The notes below the pieces were generated by a model. The model was not told the DNA's origin and ran no database searches. It saw only the letters and a list, made by a program, of their open reading frames with translations. The position numbers were made by a program, and so were the translations under genes. From the NCBI GenBank assembly GCA_963932465.1, contig OZ010793.1, forward strand, positions 258,003,525 to 258,067,524: a DNA stretch of 64,000 bases, written 5' to 3'. Every line of letters begins with the position of its first letter. Position 1 is the stretch's first letter. This stretch comes from Maratus speciosus. Lineage: Eukaryota > Arthropoda > Arachnida > Araneae > Salticidae. Shown here in pieces: positions 36,807 through 47,520 of this stretch.

Positions 36807-37167
36807 AGTGACACAGATAACATCTTAATGCATTTTGTGAAATTCTACTATATTTTGATGTAAAACTTAAATCTATGCCGTGCCAAAAATAATCTGCAGC
36901 GTGCCACTTATGGCACGCGTGCCATAGGTTCGCCGTCCCTGATCTATGATGTAATGATCTCGAACACCATAATTCAACTTTTTATGAACTCTTTCAGATC
37001 ACATGCGTTGTTTGTTATTTTACCTTGGATGTTCATTTCCATATTCGTAAGTATGGAGTAACTCGAGTCATAATTTTGGTAAGTTTAATGATGCTGCATC
37101 ATTGCATATTGTATTTTTACGTATTACAATCTCTATGGTTTGTCATTCAATGGATGGATAGTATAGA

Positions 37168-37746
37168 TTGGAGGGAAAAAAATATTTTACTTTCATTGAA
37201 AGCTATTTGGATAGTTTCTACTTGATAAAATCATTCCACTACAGATATAAAAGTCCTTGCAAGATTATATCAAGAAGAAACAATCCAAATATATTTGAAA
37301 GAAAGGAAAACAAATATTTTATTTATTATTTTCAGGTTCCAGATATCTACATAAGTATTCTTAACATTTATAATTATATTTATAGGATGTTTTACTATAA
37401 ACTTTCAAGAAGTAAAAACAAAATTCCAACTATAAAGGAACTCAACTGTTTACTTATGGAAATTTCTTTTCATTTTCCCCTACATATTCAGCGAAACGAA
37501 GGCAGTAGTATCATGATTAATTTAATAACCACTTTCTTTTTATGCATACAAGATATAATTTCCAAAACATTTTTTCCTGTCTTTAATCAGATTTTTGTAT
37601 TTCTAATGAAAACTTGGTATTTCCCCTTTCTTTTCCAAATTGTTATTTCATATTCAAAACAACCGAATTTGATTTTTTCATGCTTAATTTCTCGTCGTCA
37701 CGATGGCCACATTCTCCATTTATTTTGCCATATACGTAAACCATAA
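37168..37746 (+). CDS. Long open frame of unknown meaning
   Basis: The frame is open from 37162 to the stop at 37744-37746. The first ATG is at 37387, giving 120 codons; the upstream part starts only at TTG. A splice-acceptor-like TTATTATTTTCAG ends at 37335, so an exon could begin at 37336. The composition is rich in Ile, Phe, Tyr, Lys and Asn, with hydrophobic stretches after about residue 115 that could be membrane segments. I recognise no family. A frame this long is unexpected by chance at this base composition, but no coding motif supports it. It may be an exon of an unknown gene or chance. Confidence 0.15.
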   Translation: MEGKKYFTFIESYLDSFYLIKSFHYRYKSPCKIISRRNNPNIFERKENKYFIYYFQVPDIYISILNIYNYIYRMFYYKLSRSKNKIPTIKELNCLLMEISFHFPLHIQRNEGSSIMINLITTFFLCIQDIISKTFFPVFNQIFVFLMKTWYFPFLFQIVISYSKQPNLIFSCLISRRHDGHILHLFCHIRKP

Positions 37747-38208
37747 TGACTGATTATAGCTTAAAGATTCATAAGATGACCTTGAGGTTATTTTCAAGTT
37801 TTTTTTTTTTTTAATTATTATTTCGTTCCATCAGTAAATTATTTACTATTGTTGAAATGTATTATTAGTATAGTCTTATAATGTATCTCATTATAAAAGT
37901 TTTTTAAGAAAGCAAACCGTTAGTATTAAGTGGCATTTACTGAAATTGCTGAAGCGTGCAGAAGTATTTTAATGAGCATTTCTCAGAAATATTTAAACAA
38001 GTAGCCTACAAAAAGTTTTCTTTGAATAGTTGTGCTTATTTAACTTTATCATTATTATTTTAAACCTCAGTTGACTTTATAATGTATCATATGTTGTATA
38101 CGAGGTTTTTATTTATTCGCAAGGTTAAACAAAAAGAGGGAGATGATAAAAATGTATGATATTTTTACTCGTGAATAATACGCACATTTTTTCCCCATAA
38201 TTTTAAAC

Positions 38209-38406
38209 TAGTGTTGAATTCAAACACTTCTCCGGGAGGGATTAGTGTGGCTCCGGGAGAGGGGGGGGGGGGGCATCATAGAGTTCCGGGGGAGAAATTA
38301 CACTTTTTAACCATTGAAAACACAAAATCTCAAAACTTCCGGGGGAGGCATCTCATTGCTCCTGGGGGAATGTCCCTCCTACCCCCCCCCCCTGAATTCA
38401 ACACTG
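38209..38406. mobile_element. Short hAT-like MITE, 198 bp
   Basis: Ends TAGTGTTGAATTCA / TGAATTCAACACTG are flanked by a perfect 8-bp duplication TTTTAAAC (38201-38208, 38407-38414). CTCCGGGAG-type words and G13/C11 runs lie near opposite ends, so the whole element can fold back on itself. Confidence 0.8.
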
Positions 38407-38989
38407 TTTTAAACTCAAAAATTAGAGTGCGAAATGCATGGAATATTTCTGGCAGCTAAATGAAATCACAGATGCTTTAACCAAATAACTGCATAAAACA
38501 CATGGATAATGTGATAAAATTGTACGGATGAAGAATAAGTAAAATAACATATAATTTTAATTAAATTAAAAAAATCAAAAAACCCGACTGCGTAAAAATC
38601 GAACTAATTAATTATTTCTCATCAATGTGAAACTATTTTTTATATTACTTACCTATTTTTTTTTTATTTACTTGTATTGATGACTTTTAAGTTGTGTTTA
38701 ATTGTTAGTTCCTATCTATAAACACTGTTTTAATGAGGCCTAGTAAATGTCTATGATGGTTAGAGTTGCAGTAAAGCTAGAGATCCTACCTGCACAACTT
38801 CCAGGTTCTATAATATTTAAACGGAGCTTCTGACTGCAAAACAGTCAATGAAACATCGTCTTCATTTTGAAAGACCTATCCAATGATATGCCACTCAATA
38901 GGGTGCGTAATTTTTTTTTTTCGTCTGTACCGTCATTTTGTATTTTATGGCCGCCATTTTGAATTTATAAAAACAAAGCCTAGCCTATA

Positions 38990-39135
38990 ACCATCGGACG
39001 GTTAAGACAAATTTTTAGAGACCTCATTCATTAAAATCCATCCAGCCGTTAGGATGTTTCGAGGGTATAAAGAAATCTACATACCCAGACACGCGTGAAA
39101 TACATAACCCTTCTTGGCAGTCGGGTAATAAATAA
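38990..39135 (+). repeat. LINE 3'-end-like fragment
   Basis: AAAATCCATCCAGCCGTTAG ... ACATACCCAGACACGCG ... CAGTCGGGTAA resembles the conserved 3' tails of arthropod non-LTR elements. No reverse transcriptase is nearby. Tentative. Confidence 0.35.
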
Positions 39136-40194
39136 TAAGGAAAACAGTTGCACTTTTTCGTATATTGTCATTTGTGTACCAAATAGTAAATACACGGTAT
39201 CGATTTCCAGTGTGATAAATGTTTTAAAACAGTTTCCTGTGAGAGTAAAGGTACACATTGAAGAAACCTTAACTTTATGACATCTTAATTAGTTTTGTAT
39301 ACGCGAGATAATATGGTAATTTACTTTCATAAAAAAATATGTCAATCCAGATTTCTACAGAATTTTTTATTTTAAATTTTCGAATTTTCTGCCATTAAAA
39401 AAACATAATGCGCATTATAACGATTATATATATATATTTCCTCTATCAAAAACAAGGTGCGCATTATAGACGAGTGCGCAGCAAACATGAGTAAGTACGG
39501 TATTAGAAAACTGAATTATTGTTAGACTTTACTTACGCGCCAGAGTGGCGCCGAGACTAATAAATACTTCTTGTTTTTTATTTTAAAAAATATATTCTCC
39601 TCTACTGACTAGCAAAAAAAAAAAAAAAAAAAAAACGGTAGGCGATGATTTTTAAAGTTTTCTATTAATAATCCCTTTATAATTTCGCCCCATTTTCCTA
39701 ATCCTGTTCTTTTCAGTCCCCATATCCTTTAAAAGAAGACGTAAGTCAGTATCGTATTACCATTATTAAAAAGATAAGATAATAGTACCTTAAATTAAAA
39801 CATACTTTGTTCAAAATTTTAATTCCTTGCTCGTTAATTAATTTGTGTTTTCAAAAGGAAGAAAAATCTCGATTCAACTAAACTCAAAAAAATAACAATT
39901 AAAATCGAAGACTCTTTCGAAATTGAACAGATTATGGCACAAATTTATGGTAAGAATTATTTTTCAAAAAACTTAAAATAATAGCATTTCTGTTTCTTAA
40001 ATCATATAACGATAGGCGAAATTTTTTCGGGAAAAACAAAATGAAAAGTCACATGTCGCGCATGTTATGAAATATTTTCCAACCTTATGAAAGCATTGCT
40101 GTGAAATCTTTGTCAAGGTTATAAGAGGTTACGAAGATCGAGTTGTATATCGGTTATTCACAAATGCCTGTAAAACTTCTTTTACACCTACTTA
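39136..40194. other. No gene seen
   Basis: AT-rich. The segment ending near 39500 (GCGCATTATAGACGAG, then GAGTAAGTACGGTA) resembles an inverted partner of ACTCGTGAATAATACGC at about 38168, so 38160-39500 may be an old TIR element. Confidence 0.4.
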
Positions 40195-40860
40195 TGGTCT
40201 GCAAATTCTCAAACACAAAAATAAACACTTTTTGTCACCAAATTAACGTCACATTAATGTGTTGTGAATTAGAAAACTTCATATACAAAATATTTTTTGT
40301 GTTGTGATTGTGTTAATACGTTGCAAAAGTGTTGCTATCTAGAAATGTGTTCGTAATATGTTGCAAAAGTGTTGTATCTAGAAATGTATTCTTAATATGT
40401 TGCAAAAGTATTGCTATCTAAAAATGTGTTCTAAAAATAGTGTTGTTAATTGCGTCAAAATCGTGTTGTAAATAGTGTTTATGAAAATATTTTCTTACAA
40501 TATTGTTGTGCTGCATAACACTTTATCACCAAATTAACAACACATTGCAAACACCACACAATTTAGAACACTATAAAACAACGTATGTAAAACACTTTCT
40601 GAACACTTTCTACATGGTGCCTTTAAAATAACGCACACACACACTTAAAACATACTATTTATTAAACATTTATAACACAATTTTAAAAATGAATGTTTTG
40701 AAAACACATTTTCTCCTTGTAATTTTTAACAACACTTTTTGCACAATCTTTTTTTTTTTTTTTTTTTTTTTTTTTTGGCACGACACAGTCGAAAATGATT
40801 TTAGTTAGTGTTAATTATGTTCAGTTAGTGTTGCAAAACAGTTTCACGAATTTGCAGTGT
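40195..40860. mobile_element. CTGCAAATTC-ended MITE with tandem units
   Basis: The left TCTGCAAATTCTCAAAC and right GTTTCACGAATTTGCAG are inverted. Three tandem units of about 40 bp (40320-40438) contain GTTGCAAAAGTGTTG. A T28 run lies at 40749-40776. Confidence 0.6.
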
Positions 40861-40929
40861 AGTATATTTACGTGAAGCCATATTTAATTGATCTGGAAAA
40901 GTGGGATTATTTAATTCGACAATAACTAC

Positions 40930-41100
40930 GTGTCTCAAAAAAGGTTGAAACGTGTTTTAATTTTTTACATGTTGGAGTTAAATAGGCAATATAAATTGCA
41001 AAAATTTTCAAAATAAGGTAGGAAAAGAAAGATTACGTTTATGGAATATTTCTCCTGTTATTTAAAAAAAAAACGTTACGCATTTTAAAATTTCATATTG
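40930..41100 (+). repeat. Third end of the GTCTCAAAAAGGTTGAA repeat family
   Basis: Direct match to about 3230-3400 (AAAAGGTTGAA, TTAAATAGGCAAT, ATTGCAAAA...TTCA, AATAAGGTA). The outer TACAGG terminus is altered to TACGTG. Confidence 0.6.
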
Positions 41101-41243
41101 ACTACTTACGCACATTTGAAGAGCTCAGGTGGTCAGGTGGCATGTGATTAAAAAAAATAATAATAATCATATGATTTAAGATAACCAATGGTCCTCAACC
41201 ATCTGTAAAAAACTAATACTCTCGGAGATTTTACTTGATAAAG

Positions 41244-41685
41244 CAGGGAACTGTTTAGGAAGAAATTGGGTCCTTTAAAAAATCCTTCACACAATTTTTC
41301 ATTTCAAAACAGGGCCGTTCACAAAATTTTTCATCTCAAAATAGGACCCTTCACAAAACTCTTCACCTTAAAAAAGGACTCTTCACAAAATTCTTTGTCT
41401 TAAAAATAGGCTCTTTACAAAATTTTTCCAGCTCTAAATTAAACCTTTCACAAATTTAATCATTTAAAAGTAAAATCTGACCTTCACTTTTACATATGTG
41501 TATGAAAAATACATATATTTTCTTTATATATCTTCTTAAAAATATATAAAAAGAAACATGAGTAGAACGATCATTTCAAATTCACAAAATTAGGACTAGA
41601 TTTTTCATTTTTCACAATAAAAAAGCTCTTCACAATTTCACAAAAACAGGAACCTGAGGGAAAAGTCTGGACATATATATCCCTG
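41244..41685 (-). mobile_element. hAT-like MITE with 5-bp target duplication, inverted copy
   Basis: Same family as 4618-5049 in reverse. Ends CAGGGAACTG and ATATCCCTG are flanked by TAAAG on both sides (41239-41243, 41686-41690). The tandem AGGACCCTTCACAAAA-type units are conserved. Confidence 0.8.
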
Positions 41686-42660
41686 TAAAGGAGGTATTCG
41701 ACAATAAACGCAAATAAAGATTGGAACGTTACAACTCAAAATGATTATTGTGACACTTATCACCTTTATGATCTGAGATCTTCAATTGGTCAATTAGATT
41801 TTTTTCCACTTCTACTGCAACATGATCATTACAGAAAACTGGATATCTGCATCTTTAAAACTGAATGGGTTATACTAAATTGAATATTTAGAAAAGTTCA
41901 GTTACGTATATTGGGGCTAAAGGATACCACTTTGAGAATAATAGTATTTATGAATTACTTTTTTAAAACTGACCAACATAGTTGAATGTAACGAAATTTT
42001 TTTGAATGCTCCTGTTAACAAGCTATAAACGTTACACACTTAATTTTCAAAACTGAACATGACAGGGTAAACCACAATAGCATAGATAAATTACATGGTA
42101 ATCTGAATAGATTTATACGAGTTAGAGAACGGACAGACAGACGCCCAGACAAACCAAATTCATTCACTTTTTCAACTATGTTGGAAATTGCTCAAGTGCG
42201 ATGCATAAAAATATTCATTTCAGTTACATCTGAACAATCCTAATCAGAAAGTAATTTTGATAAATATTTTTTGATTATGTAAGTAAGAAATTAGGCAAAC
42301 TTATCTTCAATCTATAATATATATTTTCATATGTTGGAAAATATCTTTCATCTTTTGAAATGACTACTGTTGAAACCAAAGGGTACCGACTATCGATGTT
42401 CAGAAATAGAGGAGACGTTTCTAGTATTATTTCTACCTGGTGCCTCCGGTTGGCTGGCGCCCCGCTCCGTCTTCTCAAACAAATAAAAGAATATCTGCGG
42501 GGGAAAAAGTAGTAGAGGATAGCGTCTGAATTAGGACGCAAGCATAAAGTAAAAGACTGAAGGAATGTAGATGGAAATATTGTTTTCCAAAATCAACGTT
42601 ATGAAGTTATGATGCATACACGACTCCTTCTGCATTTGTCTCCAGTCCAGTTTTACAATA

Positions 42661-43437
42661 CAGTAGAGGCTCGAAAATCCGAGGTAATTGGGGCTGACAC
42701 AACCTCGGATTACTGAAAACTCGGATTTTGCGAAAAAGTAGAAAATTCTTACCAATTATAATTTTACTCAATTAGGATAACAAAAAATGTACATACCTTT
42801 GTTTCTTTTGTAATGATATACGGGATACTTTACAATTAAAAGAAAAAAAAATCAATTTTTTGCAGCGTTAACACATTACTTCTCTTTTTAGATGCAATAT
42901 CTAGACAACGCTTGCTTAAAATGCATAACATTTGCAAAGGTGGCTTCATTTTGATGTTCTACATATTTTAAAGCCAGTTCAAAAGATGCAGAACCTCCAC
43001 TATCAGAGATTATTTTTCAAATTTCAGAGAGTCATTTCCTTTTGTATCATTACATTCCTCCTTATCTTCTATCATTTCTACAATAGTCGATTCAGTTACT
43101 TCCAGCATTTCACCACTGTTTAGCCATTTTTTAACGTCATCTGCATTACAATTTTCACAGCCAGGTACTTACTTCCTTTACCAATCTTTCAAAGCAACGT
43201 TTTCACTCATCGTCATCCTTAAAATTCTCTGTGGATGTTACCACTTTAGGTAAAAATTTCAACCACGATTTATTCAGTATTGTAGATTGAATTTCTTCCC
43301 AAGACTCTGCTATCCAGTAAACAATATCTCTCATGCATTCTTTAGGGTGAAGAAAGAAATTAGAAATTTTTATTTTTGACTCCTCGAATTAAGCGGAATC
43401 TCGGACTTCTAAGACTCGGATTTTCGAGATTCTACTG
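42661..43437 (-). mobile_element. Tigger/pogo-type element with transposase remnant
   Basis: Ends CAGTAGAGGCTCGAAAATCC and GATTTTCGAGATTCTACTG are flanked by TA (42659-42660, 43438-43439). 777 bp, so most of a roughly 2.5-kb autonomous element is deleted. A C-terminal transposase remnant remains on the minus strand. Confidence 0.85.
42890..43345 (-). pseudogene. C-terminal remnant of a Tigger/pogo-like transposase
   Basis: Minus-strand reading gives CMRDIVYWIAESWEEIQST, then after frame changes DVKKWLNSGEMLEVTE and finally EVLH/SFELALKYVEHQNEATF and MHFKQALSRYCI. These match the family's usual end: a W-rich segment after the DDE domain, an acidic segment, then a helical tail of the type 'aLe..l.yve.q....' with a basic finish. 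Several stops and at least two frameshifts break it, and the N-terminal CENPB-type and DDE domains are absent. It cannot make transposase. The family call is by motif order, not by alignment. Confidence 0.65.
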
Positions 43438-43906
43438 TACTATTATTTATAAGTTACCTATGCTCTCTAAGGCGAACTTTTATCATTATTTTTAAGGATC
43501 AACCGAAATAGCTTTTTAAGACCGAAACCGAAACGAAAACCGAATTTCGGTAATCTTCCTATTTTTGGTCGAAAACGAAAATGTCCAAAACTTTTTTAAA
43601 GTTTTTAATACATACATAAAATATACGTAATTATTAATTAATTATACGTATGGCCCAAGCTGCCTCTCTGTGCCTCCGACCAAAGCTTTTCATTTTCATA
43701 CAAAATAAAATGTAATTAATTTATCAACGACACAGAATGATTTTCTAATTATTACGAATTTCATTTAATTAAAAAATGTTTTGTTATACATTCCTCGATT
43801 TATCTTTTATAGGGATTTTTGTAAATGATCATCTTTTATATTAGAACTTTCTCAAAGATCATTAGAAACACTACTGCAGTTTCAAACTAAAATTTTCCTA
43901 TTACTG

Positions 43907-44342
43907 TTAAGGGGGGTCCGGGGCTCAAAATTCTATTTTTTTTTTTTTTTTCATTTTTAGAGATTTTGTTATGAAATATTTTTTCTGAAATATGTTATAA
44001 GAATATTGCATGTAAAAAAAATCTGGAAAATTTTAAATTAAAAAAAAATTAAATTTTAAAATTTTAAGCATATTTAATTTTTGATATAACTCTGGAAGTA
44101 CTTACTCGATTTACAAAATTTTTACGCTTTTGTGTACAGAAAATGTGTCATTTTAATTTGTCTTCAGGATTTCTTAAAATATTGATTATGAATTTTATAA
44201 AAAAAATTAAGTAAAAAATTAAGTTTTTTTATGGATGAGTTTTGCATTAATTAGCATATTTTCACAATTATCATTCAAAATAAAAAATCCTGAAGACAAT
44301 TTGTTGGAAATGTAGCATAAAATCTCTGTTGAAAAATTCATA
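43907..44342 (+). mobile_element. 5' part of a TTAAGGGG...TCCGGGGCTC MITE, cut by the mariner-like element
   Basis: The left end TTAAGGGGGGTCCGGGGCTC is clear. The expected inverted right end is not seen after the mariner-like element (47326 onward), so the 3' half is lost or unrecognisable. Confidence 0.6.
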
Positions 44343-44344
44343 TA

Positions 44345-45139
44345 TACAGGGTGATTCATAAAAGATGGGCAGAACTTTAAGGGGTTATAGTACACTTAAA
44401 GACAAATAATATTAAATAGGAGACTAAGAGTCCCAGACGTATTCCCAAGGAGATAGGGGGCATTAAAGTTTAGGGTCCGAAATTTCAAATGAATATAAAA
44501 CATGGAAAAATTGGTCGATTCGTTTGCGGTTTTTGCAAAAAATTTTCTTTATGCGAGTATTTTCTTGAAATAAAATTTTAAAGTTCAATTTCAAAAAATG
44601 CCGATAGGGGGCGCTTTAGACTTTGGAGTAACAAACAACTATTTTTTAACGTTATTTTTTGTATTTCTTTAAATGATTTCGAAAGCTTAGACTTAAACTT
44701 AAATTTTGATCTAAAAATCTGAGTCCTAACGAGTAGTTAAGTAGCGTAAACTGAAATTTGAAATTTGAAACCCTTCTCCCCCCAGAACAAAAATCAGTTA
44801 TTCCCGATCTTTGTGTCGTAGATTAGGCTCTAACTACTGCCGCGTTTTGCTAAAATTATTCTTTATGTCAGTATTTTCTTGAAAATAAATTTTAAAGAAA
44901 ATTTTCAAAAAATTCCGATAGAGGGCGCTTTAGACTTTGGAGTAACGAACAACTATTTTATACCGTTATTTTTTGTGTCTCATTAAATGATTTCTAAAGC
45001 TTAGACTTAAATTTTCAGCCCAAAATCTGAATCGTTAGACGTGGTTAAGTTTCTGGGGAGAGGGGTTTGAAATTTCTACTCCTGAGCACAGTTCAGTTTA
45101 CCATGTCCACACATTGTGTGCTGTGATACGAGGTAAAAA
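44345..45139. repeat. Left inverted-repeat arm of the mariner-like element
   Basis: Inverted match to 46513-47323. Inside the arm, a segment around 44556-44780 recurs at about 44868-45090 (period about 314 bp) with moderate divergence. Both copies contain the words GGGCGCTTTAGACTTTGG and AGTAACRAACAACTATTTT. The arm therefore holds two subterminal direct repeats. In related transposons such repeats can be transposase binding sites; that role is inferred here. Confidence 0.9.
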
Positions 45140-45186
45140 GACACAAATTAGGATTATGTTACCAAAGCATATTTATTAACATGTAA

Positions 45187-46275
45187 TTACAATAAATGTT
45201 CAAAATTGTGACCACCAGAGGTTATGCACGCAGAACAACGGCGAAGAATGGAACGGCGAACATTCGCGAAAACATCAGGCTTTTCGAGCACTTCCCCTAC
45301 AGCGGCGGAAAGTCTGGCGACCAGTTCCCCGGGGGATTCAATGGGTGTCTCATACATAAGAGCCTTCAATCGTCCCCAAAAAAAGAAATCGAGGGGTGAA
45401 TGATCTGGCGAGCGAGCAGGCCAAGCAACAGGACCACCTCGACCAATCCATCTGTTCGGAAATGTGATGTCCAGATAGTTGCGGACGTCTCGTACGTAAT
45501 GGGCTGGCGCTCCATCGTGCTGGAACCACATGACCCGCCGGATGCGTGGAGGAACAACGTTTAACAGGTCTGGCAGCACATGTTGCAGAAATGTGAGGTA
45601 TGTTTTACCGTTGAGGCGTTCAGGAAGAAGGTACGGTCCGATTAGGTGGTCTCCGAGGATTCCTGCCCAAACATTGATGGAAAAGCGTCTCTGATGAGCA
45701 TGTGGATACGTAGCATGTGGATTGACATCCGCCCATACATGTGCATTGTGTGTGTTAAATGTACCTTCACGTGTGAAGGTACATTCATCGGTGAAAAGCA
45801 CAGTTCGTCCAAAATGTGGATTTAGCGCGTTCTGCTGCAGAAACCAGCGGGCGAATTCAATACGATTTGGATAATCCCCTGGAGACAGTTTTTGGACTCG
45901 TTGCACATGAAACGGGAGCAAATGTTCATCCTTCAGTACCCTCCAAGTCATGGACTGTGAGGTATCCACCTGCCTAGCCACTGTTCGTGTACTTGTACTT
46001 GGCTGCGCCGCTACTACATCCAGAATGGCTTCTGCAACAACTACTGATTCGTCCTTTTTTGCACGACCTGCATTCGACCGGGAAGCGAGAAATGATCCCG
46101 TCTCACACAACTGTCTGTGCAAGCGCTCGAAAGTTTTGCGGTTAGGCAACCGCCTGTTGGGAAATCGCTCTCCGTACATTCGTTGTGCCTCTGCACCATT
46201 TCCATCTGCCGCTCCGTAAATTAAATGCATCTCAGCCTTTTCCTTATTCGTGAAGGGCACCATCTTCCGATTCAT
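45187..46275 (-). CDS. Mariner-type transposase, DD41D catalytic spacing
   Basis: This 362-residue intact gene would cut and reinsert the surrounding element. Residues about 5-60 form the N-terminal helix-turn-helix seen in many arthropod transposases annotated with DUF4817. Residues about 75-125 look like a second helix-turn-helix, preceded by a basic GRAKK patch. The catalytic region carries FTDECTF (Asp163), WFQHDGAPAH (Asp254) and SPDHSPLDFF (Asp296). Forty-one residues separate the last two aspartates, the DD41D spacing reported for rosa-type mariners; classical mariners are DD34D. The start ATG at 46275 gives the full N-terminal domain; a second Met follows four codons later. An AATAAA lies about 10 nt past the stop (45177-45172, minus strand). 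Codon use is GC-richer than the surroundings, as expected of a recent arrival. No frameshift or internal stop is present. Assignment to rosa itself, rather than a sister DD41D group, is not proven. Confidence 0.95.
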   Translation of the reverse strand: MNRKMVPFTNKEKAEMHLIYGAADGNGAEAQRMYGERFPNRRLPNRKTFERLHRQLCETGSFLASRSNAGRAKKDESVVVAEAILDVVAAQPSTSTRTVARQVDTSQSMTWRVLKDEHLLPFHVQRVQKLSPGDYPNRIEFARWFLQQNALNPHFGRTVLFTDECTFTREGTFNTHNAHVWADVNPHATYPHAHQRRFSINVWAGILGDHLIGPYLLPERLNGKTYLTFLQHVLPDLLNVVPPRIRRVMWFQHDGAPAHYVRDVRNYLDITFPNRWIGRGGPVAWPARSPDHSPLDFFFWGRLKALMYETPIESPGELVARLSAAVGEVLEKPDVFANVRRSILRRCSACITSGGHNFEHLL

Positions 46276-46512
46276 TACTACAGCGACTTACACTTGACTC
46301 ACCGTTCAGTGGTTTTTATGCCTGAATCGTGTCGAAATTTTGCATACGTGTTCTTCTTCTTCCCCATTTGACATTTGCATACTTTCTGTTTCCTTCTTCA
46401 CCCGGTGACTAGCGTCAGGAATGGAGCTTTAACGTTTGCATGAGCGACGTTTCCAACTGTGCCAGTGCCTTTATGAGTGAATTCCGACTATGCAGTCCTT
46501 GACGAAAGTTGT

Positions 46513-47323
46513 ATTTTTGCCTCGTATCACAGCACAGAATCGTTGGGCATGGTTAAGTAGTGCAAACTGAACTATGTTCAGAAGTTGAAATTTGAAGCCC
46601 CTCCCCTCGCTACTGAACCACGCTCAGCGATTCAGATTTTGAGCTGAAAATTTAAGTTTAAGTCTAAGATTTAGAAAGCATTTAATGAGACACAAAAAAT
46701 AACGGTATAAAATAGTTGTTCGTTACTCCAAAGTCTAAAGCGCCCTCTATCGGAATTTTTTGAAAATTTTCTTTAAAATTTATTTTCAAGAAAATACTGA
46801 CATAAAGAATAATTTTAGCAAAACGCGGCAGTAGTTAGAGCCTAATCTACGACACAAAGATCGGGAATAACTGATTTTTGTTCTGGGGGGAGAAGGGTTT
46901 CAAATTTCAAATTTCAGTTTATGCTACTTAACTACTCGTTAGGACTCAGATTTTTAGATCAAAATTTAAGTTTAAGTCTAAGCTTTCGAAATCATTTAAA
47001 GAAATACAAAAAATAACGTTAAAAAATAGTTGTTTGTTACTCCAAAGTCTAAAGCGCCCCCTATCGGCATTTTTTGAAATTGAACTTTAAAATTTTATTT
47101 CAAGAAAATACTCGCATAAAGAAAATTTTTTGCAACAACCGCAAACGAATCGACCAATTTTTCCATGTTTTATAATCATTTGAAATTTCGGACCCTAAAC
47201 TTTAATGCCCCCTATCTCCTTGGGAATACGTCTGGGACCCTTAGTCTCCTATTTAATATTATTTGTCTTTAAGTGTACTATAACCCCTTAAAGTTCTGCC
47301 CATCTTTTATGAATCACCCTGTA
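46513..47323. repeat. Right inverted-repeat arm of the mariner-like element
   Basis: Reverse complement of the left arm, including both internal direct-repeat units (about 46600-46800 and 46890-47115). It also contains the inner boundary sequence CTCGTATCACAGCACA, which mirrors TGTGCTGTGATACGAG at about 45116-45131. Confidence 0.9.
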
Positions 47324-47520
47324 TATCTTGCAAGGAACTTTAAATATGTCCTTTTAAATTTGACTTTTTGAAAGTTGAATTTTTTTTTTTTTTTATAATT
47401 TCTTCTTCTTCCTTTTAACATTTTTAATAACAAATTTTAATTTATATATGAAGGTATTTGTAGAGGGGAGGGGGATTCTTTATTGAATGAATAAAGTTGA
47501 ATTAATCACATTTAAAGGTA

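Larger units (their letters stand above)
35638..36941. mobile_element. hAT-like element containing two nested insertions
   Basis: The left end TAGGGATGGCTAACC and the right end GGTTCGCCGTCCCTG are imperfect inverted repeats. Both ends are followed inward by repeated GTGCCA/TGGCAC words, a style known from hAT elements of many animals. No target duplication was found. It contains a 38-T run (35959-35996), a GGTTGGTTGT repeat and, inside that, a TTAA-type MITE. Confidence 0.6.
44345..47323 (-). mobile_element. Complete mariner-like (IS630-Tc1-mariner) element with about 0.8-kb inverted-repeat arms
   Basis: The element starts TACAGGGTGATTCATAAA and ends with its reverse complement. It is flanked by TA on both sides (43-44 and 24-25 of the respective lines, i.e. 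44343-44344 and 47324-47325), the duplication expected for this superfamily. The left arm (44345 to about 45139) and right arm (about 46513 to 47323) are inverted copies. Over the outer 220 bp I see about three mismatches, so the arms are nearly identical. Between the arms lies one intact transposase gene on the minus strand. The element sits just inside a MITE whose 5' end is at 43907. The arms are far longer than the roughly 30-bp ends of classical mariners. High arm identity plus an open gene suggest recent activity (inference). Confidence 0.93.

Noticed and set aside
37336..37746. Using the 37335 acceptor as exon 2 of the plus-strand gene
   Set aside because: Exon 1 ends two bases into a codon, while the open frame at 37336 starts a codon, so direct joining would shift the frame.
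40320..40438. CRISPR-like array
   Set aside because: The three units are contiguous tandem repeats of about 40 bp with no spacers, inside a MITE of a eukaryotic genome.
45366..46219. Other open frames overlapping the transposase
   Set aside because: They are shadows of the GC-rich transposase gene in other frames.
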